Shown one piece after another: positions 5,668 to 9,343 of a stretch of DNA of 9,343 nt; within the stretch, counting starts at the first letter, position 1, and the number at the start of each line of letters is the position of its first letter. Made by a program: the position numbers and the translations under genes. The stretch spans positions 1-9,343 of the forward strand of contig CAMYRF010000023.1 of NCBI GenBank assembly GCA_947296775.1, read 5' to 3'. The notes below the pieces were generated by a model. The model saw only the letters and a program-made list of their open reading frames with translations, searched no databases and was not told where the DNA came from. The stretch comes from an uncultured Mycoplasmatota bacterium. Its GTDB lineage: Bacteria > Bacillota_I > Bacilli_A > RF39 > UBA660.

Positions 5668-6027
5668 ATGAAAGTAATAACAATTAAACAACCATGGGCA
5701 ACGTTAATAGCAGAAGGTTATAAAGAATATGAATTTAGAACTTGGAAAACTAAATATCGTGGAGATATATTAATTCACGCAGGTAAAGGGATAGATAAAA
5801 AGGCAATGGAACGATTCAAGCATTTAAATTTAGAATATCCAGTTGGTCAAATAATTGCAAAAGCTACTATTACAGATTGTATATATGTAGATGAAGAATT
5901 TGCACAAAAAATGTATAAAAAAGATCTCATTGTGTATAAAGGATTAATTAATAAAGGTGATTGGGATGGATATGGATTTAAATTAGAAAACATTGAAAAA
6001 ATAAATCCTATTGAAGTAAATGGTTAA
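5668..6027 (+). CDS. ASCH domain protein, C-terminally truncated
   Basis: ASCH domains are PUA-like RNA-binding folds. The N terminus TIKQPWATLIAEGYKEYEFR (5-24) contains the motif GxKxxExR (GYKEYEFR, 17-24), followed by TKYRGDILIHAGKG (28-41), the usual second strand. The 119-residue frame ends PIEVNG and TAA, but the same frame goes on as LSLWDYDYEN to a second TAA at 6058-6060. Family members commonly end with something like NGKLGLWEYE, so the TAA at 6025-6027 looks like a mutated AAA lysine codon that removes about 11 residues. The protein may still fold, as only the last strand is lost. The ribosome binding site is poor (GGGG at 5657-5660), so translation may rely on coupling. Confidence 0.85.
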   Translation: MKVITIKQPWATLIAEGYKEYEFRTWKTKYRGDILIHAGKGIDKKAMERFKHLNLEYPVGQIIAKATITDCIYVDEEFAQKMYKKDLIVYKGLINKGDWDGYGFKLENIEKINPIEVNG

Positions 6028-6086
6028 TTAAGCTTATGGGATTATGATTACGAAAATTAAAGAATAAGTAATTGTGGAGGATAAGT

Positions 6087-6440
6087 ATGAAAACAACACA
6101 TAATATGAATTTGAATAATGGTCCATTTAATCGTATAAAAGATGGAACAAAAACCATAGAGTTGCGATTAAATGATGAAAAAAGACAATTATTAAAAGAA
6201 AATGACTTCATAGAATTTACAAATAGAGTAACTTTAGAAAAAATTATAGTTAAAATAGAGGAATTATATAAATATTCGAATTTTAAAGAATTATATAAAC
6301 ATTTTGATAAAATAGCAATAGGATATGACAAAGATGATATAGCAAATCCTAAAGATATGGAAAAGCATTATTCTAAAGAAGAACAAGATAAATATGGAGT
6401 TATCGGGATAAAAGTAAGAGTGATAGAAGATAGGAAGTGA
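6087..6440 (+). CDS. ASCH domain protein, second type
   Basis: This 117-residue protein has the ASCH motif GTKTIELR (20-27) after an N-terminal strand HNMNLNNGPFNRIKDG, and a C-terminal block DMEKHYSKEEQDKYGVIGIKV (90-110) that resembles the PF0470-like ASCH group. It differs from the preceding ASCH protein in length, motif context and tail, so it is not a tandem duplicate. The ATG at 6087 is preferred over the TTG at 6072 because GGAGG (6076-6080) sits 6 bases upstream of it. In E. coli YqfB, an ASCH amidohydrolase for N4-acetylcytidine, the residue in the glutamate position of this motif is threonine, so I do not infer that activity. It ends 5 bases before rbgA. Confidence 0.87.
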   Translation: MKTTHNMNLNNGPFNRIKDGTKTIELRLNDEKRQLLKENDFIEFTNRVTLEKIIVKIEELYKYSNFKELYKHFDKIAIGYDKDDIANPKDMEKHYSKEEQDKYGVIGIKVRVIEDRK

Positions 6441-6445
6441 TATAA

Positions 6446-7318
6446 ATGGAAAATCGACAAAATTCGACAATTAACTGGTATCCAGGGCATATGGCTAAAA
6501 CAAAAAGATTAATTAGTGAACAAATTAATCTTATTGATATTGTTTATGAAGTTATCGATGCTAGAATGCCACTATCTTCAAAGATAATTGATATAGAAGA
6601 ATATACTAAAAACAAACCTAAAATATTAATTATTAGTAAAACAGATTTATGTGATAAAAATGAAACTGAAAAGTGGATTAATTTTTATAAAGAAAAAGGT
6701 TATTATGTTTTACCTATGAATTTAGAAGGTAATGTTAATATTAAACCTTTAATCTCTTTAACAGAAGAGGTTTTAGAAGAATATAATCAGAAACGTTCTG
6801 ATAAGGGTATGATGAAAAGAAAAGCTAGGGTATTAGTTGTTGGTATTCCTAATGTTGGAAAAAGTACTTTAATTAATAGACTTGCTGGTAAAAAAGTTGT
6901 AACTATTGGTAATAAACCTGGGGTTACTAAGAACTTAAATTGGATTAGGGTTAATGATAATATTGAACTTTTAGATTCTCCGGGTATTTTATGGCCTAAA
7001 CTTGAAGAAGAAAATGCTTTTAATTTAGCTACTTTTACAGCTATTCGTGAAGAAATTTTACCTTTATTTGATGTGGTAGAATATATTTTAAGAACTTTAG
7101 AAAAATATTATCCTGAGGTTTTAAAAGAAAGATATGGCCTTGATTTTATTAATGATGATGTTTTAGAAGATTTAGATGAAATTGGTAAAAAAAGAGGATG
7201 CCTAATTAAAGGCGGAGAAATTGATTATGATAAAGTTATGGGGTTAATTATGAGCGATGTTAAAAATGGCTATATTAAAGGTATAACTTTTGATAGGTTT
7301 GATGAATATGGTGGATAA
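6446..7318 (+). CDS. rbgA: Ribosome biogenesis GTPase RbgA (YlqF)
   Basis: RbgA is a circularly permuted GTPase that acts late in 50S subunit assembly in Gram-positive bacteria. The N-terminal signature NWYPGHMAKTKR (10-21) is present. The G motifs are in permuted order: G4 SKTD (64-67), then G1 GIPNVGKS (133-140), G2 in PGVTK (158-162) and G3 DSPG (177-180). The C-terminal RNA-binding domain follows. The 290-residue length fits the family (282 in B. subtilis). G4 has Ser in place of the usual Asn of NKxD, a mild oddity. The ribosome binding site AGGAAGTGA ends 6 bases before the ATG. In B. subtilis it follows rplS directly; here it is separated from lepB by the accessory island and has no visible promoter of its own. 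Its end overlaps mrnC. Confidence 0.96.
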   Translation: MENRQNSTINWYPGHMAKTKRLISEQINLIDIVYEVIDARMPLSSKIIDIEEYTKNKPKILIISKTDLCDKNETEKWINFYKEKGYYVLPMNLEGNVNIKPLISLTEEVLEEYNQKRSDKGMMKRKARVLVVGIPNVGKSTLINRLAGKKVVTIGNKPGVTKNLNWIRVNDNIELLDSPGILWPKLEEENAFNLATFTAIREEILPLFDVVEYILRTLEKYYPEVLKERYGLDFINDDVLEDLDEIGKKRGCLIKGGEIDYDKVMGLIMSDVKNGYIKGITFDRFDEYGG

Positions 7319-7670
7319 TTCTTTAGTGCTTGCTTATTTAGGTGATGCAGTTTATGAACTTTATATTAGAAAGTATTTAATAGATAAGAGCATATGTAAA
7401 GTTAATGATTTACAAAAAGAAGCCGTTAAATATGTAAGCGCAAAAGCTCAAAGTGATTTTTTAGAGAAAATGTTTAATGATAACTTTTTAACTGATGAAG
7501 AAATTACTATTATCAAAAGAGCTCGTAATCATAAAAGTCACAGTAGTAAGAGTACTGATATTGTAACTTATAAAAGATCAACTGGTTTAGAGGCTTTAAT
7601 TGGTTATTTAGAAATTAATGAAAACGTTTCTAGAATAAATGAAATTATGAATTATATAGTGGGTGATTAA
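7302..7670 (+). CDS. mrnC: Mini-ribonuclease III
   Basis: Mini-III is an RNase III catalytic domain without the double-stranded RNA-binding domain; it trims the ends of 23S rRNA in a precursor bound by L3. The conserved block LAYLGDAVYELYIRKYL has the catalytic Asp15, and the second block RARNHKSHSSKSTDIVTYKR (73-92) leads to STGLEALIGYLE with Glu98. With 122 residues it is near the usual length. I chose the ATG at 7302; an ATG at 7308 is nearly as good and TTG codons lie upstream at 7290 and 7299. The gene overlaps the rbgA end by 17 bases in another frame, with only a weak AGG upstream, so it is probably translationally coupled. It is followed with no gap by rlmB, as in the B. subtilis mrnC-rlmB cluster. 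Confidence 0.93.
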   Translation: MNMVDNSLVLAYLGDAVYELYIRKYLIDKSICKVNDLQKEAVKYVSAKAQSDFLEKMFNDNFLTDEEITIIKRARNHKSHSSKSTDIVTYKRSTGLEALIGYLEINENVSRINEIMNYIVGD

Positions 7671-8351
7671 ATGTATATTTATGGGAAGAATGTTGCTAAA
7701 GAAGCTTTACTAGAAAAAGGGAAAGTTAAGAAAGCTTTTGTTTATAATAATTTTAATGATAGGGAAATACTTAATGAATTAAAAAGTCAAAATATTAAAA
7801 TAAAATATATGGATAAATATGAACTTGATAAAATTGAAGATGGTAATCATCAAGGAATTATTTTAGATGTTACGGATTATGAATATGCTTCTTTGGATGA
7901 TGTTATGAAAGAGGATATTATTGTAATGCTTGATCATTTAGAAGATCCACATAATTTTGGGGCTATTATACGTACTTGTGAAGCTGCTGGAATTAAAAGT
8001 ATAATTATTCCTAAGGATAGATCGGTAAGGGTTAATGCGACTGTTACTAAAGTTAGTGTAGGTACTATAGAAAACGTTAATATTGCGATGGTTAGTAATT
8101 TGGTTAATACTTTAAAAGAACTTAAAGATAAAGGTTACTGGGTAATTGGTACTGATATGGATGGCACTGATTATAAAAATATTGATTACAGTGGGAAAAT
8201 TGTGATTGTAATTGGTAGTGAGGGTAAAGGTCTTAGCAGGCTTGTAGAAGAAAATTGTGATTTTATTGCTTCTATTCCAATGAAGGGTACTGTTAATAGT
8301 TTAAATGCGTCAGTTGCTGCAGCTTTAGTTATTTACGAGGCGGTTAGATAA
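7671..8351 (+). CDS. rlmB: 23S rRNA (guanosine(2251)-2'-O)-methyltransferase RlmB
   Basis: RlmB is a SPOUT-class (SpoU/TrmH family) enzyme that methylates the ribose of G2251 in the 23S rRNA P loop using S-adenosylmethionine. The N-terminal substrate-binding domain starts IYGKNVAKEAL (3-13). The three family motifs are intact: DHLEDPHNFGAIIRT (88-102), GSEGKGLSR (182-190) and IPMKGTVNSLNASVAAA (202-218), the last two forming the knotted SAM site. The 226-residue length is slightly below the usual 240. Other TrmH-family enzymes share these motifs, so the exact target is inferred from the mrnC and sigH neighbours. It begins directly after the mrnC stop and shares one base with the next gene (TAATG). 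Confidence 0.9.
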   Translation: MYIYGKNVAKEALLEKGKVKKAFVYNNFNDREILNELKSQNIKIKYMDKYELDKIEDGNHQGIILDVTDYEYASLDDVMKEDIIVMLDHLEDPHNFGAIIRTCEAAGIKSIIIPKDRSVRVNATVTKVSVGTIENVNIAMVSNLVNTLKELKDKGYWVIGTDMDGTDYKNIDYSGKIVIVIGSEGKGLSRLVEENCDFIASIPMKGTVNSLNASVAAALVIYEAVR

Positions 8352-8974
8352 TGGATTATAGAGATTTAAATGATTATGAATTGGTTAGTAAAGTTGCAGA
8401 AAATGATGAAATAACTGATATTTTATTTAATAAATATATGCCACTTATTAGAAATATTTCTAAAAGGTTATATGACGAGGATAAAAATAGCGGATTAGAT
8501 TTTAATGATTTAGTTCAGGAAGGTATGATTGGTTTTAGTAAGGCTATAAGTACTTATAACGAACATAAAGATACTTTATTTTTTACTTATGCGAGAACAT
8601 GTATTGAACATAGTGTTATTACTTCTATGGTCAACGCTAATAGAAAAAAACATAGTGTTCTTAATAATTCAATATCGATAGAAGCCACTCATAAAGAAGA
8701 TACTCTTGACAGTATTGAAAGATTTGTTTATGATAAAAGCAGTGATCCAGAAACTGTTTTACTTGATTTTGAAAACGTAAATATTTTAGTGGATAACTTG
8801 AAACAAGAAATGACTCCTTTTGAAGAACAAGTTTTTGATTTAAGAAAAAGTGGATTTACATATCGAGAAATTGCGGAAGTTTTAGGCGTAGAAGATCCTA
8901 AAAGAGTAGATAATGCGATTCAAAGAATGAAAAGTAAAGTTAAGGATTATGTAGAAAATAGAGAAAACAATTAA
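8351..8974 (+). CDS. sigH: SigH-like sigma-70 family factor
   Basis: A 207-residue alternative sigma factor. Region 2 (about 25-102) has the core-binding and -10 recognition block LDFNDLVQEGMIGFSKAI (49-66) followed by FFTYARTCIEHSVI. Region 4 (about 150-202) has the helix-turn-helix SGFTYREIAEVLGVEDPKRVDNAIQR. Both resemble B. subtilis SigH, including a C-terminal NAIQRMKSKVKDYVENRE that parallels the SigH end. Position after mrnC-rlmB also matches the SigH locus, although the yacP gene found there in B. subtilis is missing. SigH governs early sporulation and competence in Bacillus; whether this organism sporulates cannot be judged here. No ribosome binding site of its own stands out beyond the coupling with rlmB, so output may follow rlmB translation. 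Confidence 0.88.
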   Translation: MDYRDLNDYELVSKVAENDEITDILFNKYMPLIRNISKRLYDEDKNSGLDFNDLVQEGMIGFSKAISTYNEHKDTLFFTYARTCIEHSVITSMVNANRKKHSVLNNSISIEATHKEDTLDSIERFVYDKSSDPETVLLDFENVNILVDNLKQEMTPFEEQVFDLRKSGFTYREIAEVLGVEDPKRVDNAIQRMKSKVKDYVENRENN

Positions 8975-8994
8975 TTAAAACAGGAGGGTATTAT

Positions 8995-9201
8995 ATGGTA
9001 TTTGTAGGAAATTTAACAGAAGAAGAAAAAGAATATATGAGAATAATTGAAGAGTGTACAAAATTTGAACTTGTGGATGAGTTGGAATTAGATGACTATG
9101 AAACAGAAATGGAGCAATTATTAGAATCAGTTAATGAAGAAGTAGATGGTTTTGAAAAAACTAATTCTCGTGTATTTGTTAAATCTTTATACAATCACTA
9201 A
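8995..9201 (+). CDS. Unrecognised small acidic protein downstream of sigH
   Basis: I do not recognise this 68-residue protein. It has one of the strongest ribosome binding sites in the window (AGGAGGG at 8982-8988, 6 bases before the ATG), which argues for real and efficient translation. The protein is very acidic, with clusters such as LTEEEKEYMRIIEE and VDELELDDYETEMEQLLE, and looks helical with no membrane segment. It lies 20 bases after sigH and ends at a weak terminator, so it closes the rbgA-sigH operon. Small acidic proteins beside a sigma factor gene can be regulators of it, but nothing in the sequence shows that here. Confidence 0.8.
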   Translation: MVFVGNLTEEEKEYMRIIEECTKFELVDELELDDYETEMEQLLESVNEEVDGFEKTNSRVFVKSLYNH

Positions 9202-9221
9202 GAACTTTTATAGTTTTTTTT
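9200..9221 (+). terminator. Weak terminator at the end of the sigH operon
   Basis: A 7-bp A/T-rich stem (9200-9206 with 9212-9218, one G-U pair) closes the loop TTTAT and overlaps a run of eight T. It is much weaker than the other terminators here, so partial read-through is likely. Confidence 0.45.
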
Positions 9222-9254
9222 GTTTATAAGAATGTAAAGTACAATAGAAGACGC

Positions 9255-9283
9255 TTGTTATTTTGTGTATGTTAGGTTATAAT
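9255..9283 (+). promoter_or_regulatory. Strong promoter for the next gene
   Basis: The -35 box TTGTTA (9255-9260) and a perfect -10 TATAAT (9278-9283) are 17 bases apart. A second TATAAT at 9290-9295 lacks a matching -35. The leader to the next start codon is about 50 bases, with no clear hairpin. Confidence 0.75.
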
Positions 9284-9340
9284 ATAAAGTATAATACTAC
9301 TTCAGAATAGACATTATAAAATATAGAAAGGAAGAAAAAC

Positions 9341-9343
9341 ATG
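9341..9343 (+). CDS. Start codon of the next gene (partial)
   Basis: The window ends with an ATG placed 8 bases after AAAGGA (9327-9332) and downstream of a good promoter, so a gene very likely starts here. In B. subtilis sigH is followed by rpmG, secE and nusG, but no coding sequence is available to identify this one. Confidence 0.6.

Noticed and set aside
5414..5683. Open frame of 89 codons on the minus strand over the broken gene
   Set aside because: The plus strand encodes a protein-like sequence in two frames here; the minus frame is Ser/Ile/Phe-rich shadow sequence without a clear ribosome binding site.
6072..6086. TTG start for the second ASCH gene
   Set aside because: The frame is open, but GGAGG (6076-6080) lies inside that extension at the right distance for the ATG at 6087.
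6008..6331. Open frame of 107 codons on the minus strand over the second ASCH gene
   Set aside because: It is antisense to a recognisable ASCH domain with a strong GGAGG start and has no recognisable domain.
1..9343. CRISPR array, tRNA, rRNA or insertion sequence
   Set aside because: No regularly spaced repeats, no tRNA T-loop pattern such as GGTTCGAATC with a cloverleaf, and no transposase or terminal inverted repeats were seen.

Overview
The window comes from an AT-rich, low-GC bacterium that looks like Bacillota (Bacilli or a related lineage). The signs are the gene order rimM-trmD-rplS-lepB-rbgA and mrnC-rlmB-sigH, strong AGGAGG-type ribosome binding sites, and T-tailed hairpin terminators. 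TGA ends several genes (rimM, trmD) while Trp is TGG, so the standard bacterial code is used and the reassigned Mycoplasma/Spiroplasma code is not. The genus cannot be read from the sequence. All genes lie on the + strand.

Region 1 (1-2680) is a core translation and secretion block: rimM (16S maturation), trmD (tRNA m1G37), an unrecognised 145-residue protein, a terminator, a promoter with a probable L19 leader RNA, rplS (L19), a terminator, and lepB (signal peptidase I).

Region 2 (about 2654-6440) is an accessory island between lepB and rbgA, genes usually close together in this phylum. It holds a Fic protein with a C-terminal winged helix, a GNAT acetyltransferase, a 26-residue small ORF, a RhuM-family protein, a frameshifted small gene, and two different ASCH-domain proteins, the first cut short by a stop codon. 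The fic gene is bracketed by a perfect 38-bp direct repeat. Each copy carries the last codons of lepB, a terminator hairpin and an extended -10 promoter, so fic looks like a removable cassette of 1,064 bp. The island is richer in ATA codons than the core genes and has two decayed genes, both signs of recent transfer and turnover.

Region 3 (6446-9201) is a tightly packed core operon: rbgA (50S assembly GTPase), mrnC (23S processing), rlmB (23S Gm2251 methylation), a SigH-like sigma factor and an unrecognised acidic 68-residue protein. Spacing is a few bases or overlapping throughout. I see no terminator or convincing promoter between the GNAT gene and rbgA, so these ribosome-assembly genes probably depend on transcription through the island. 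The window ends with a weak terminator, a very good promoter and the start codon of the next gene.
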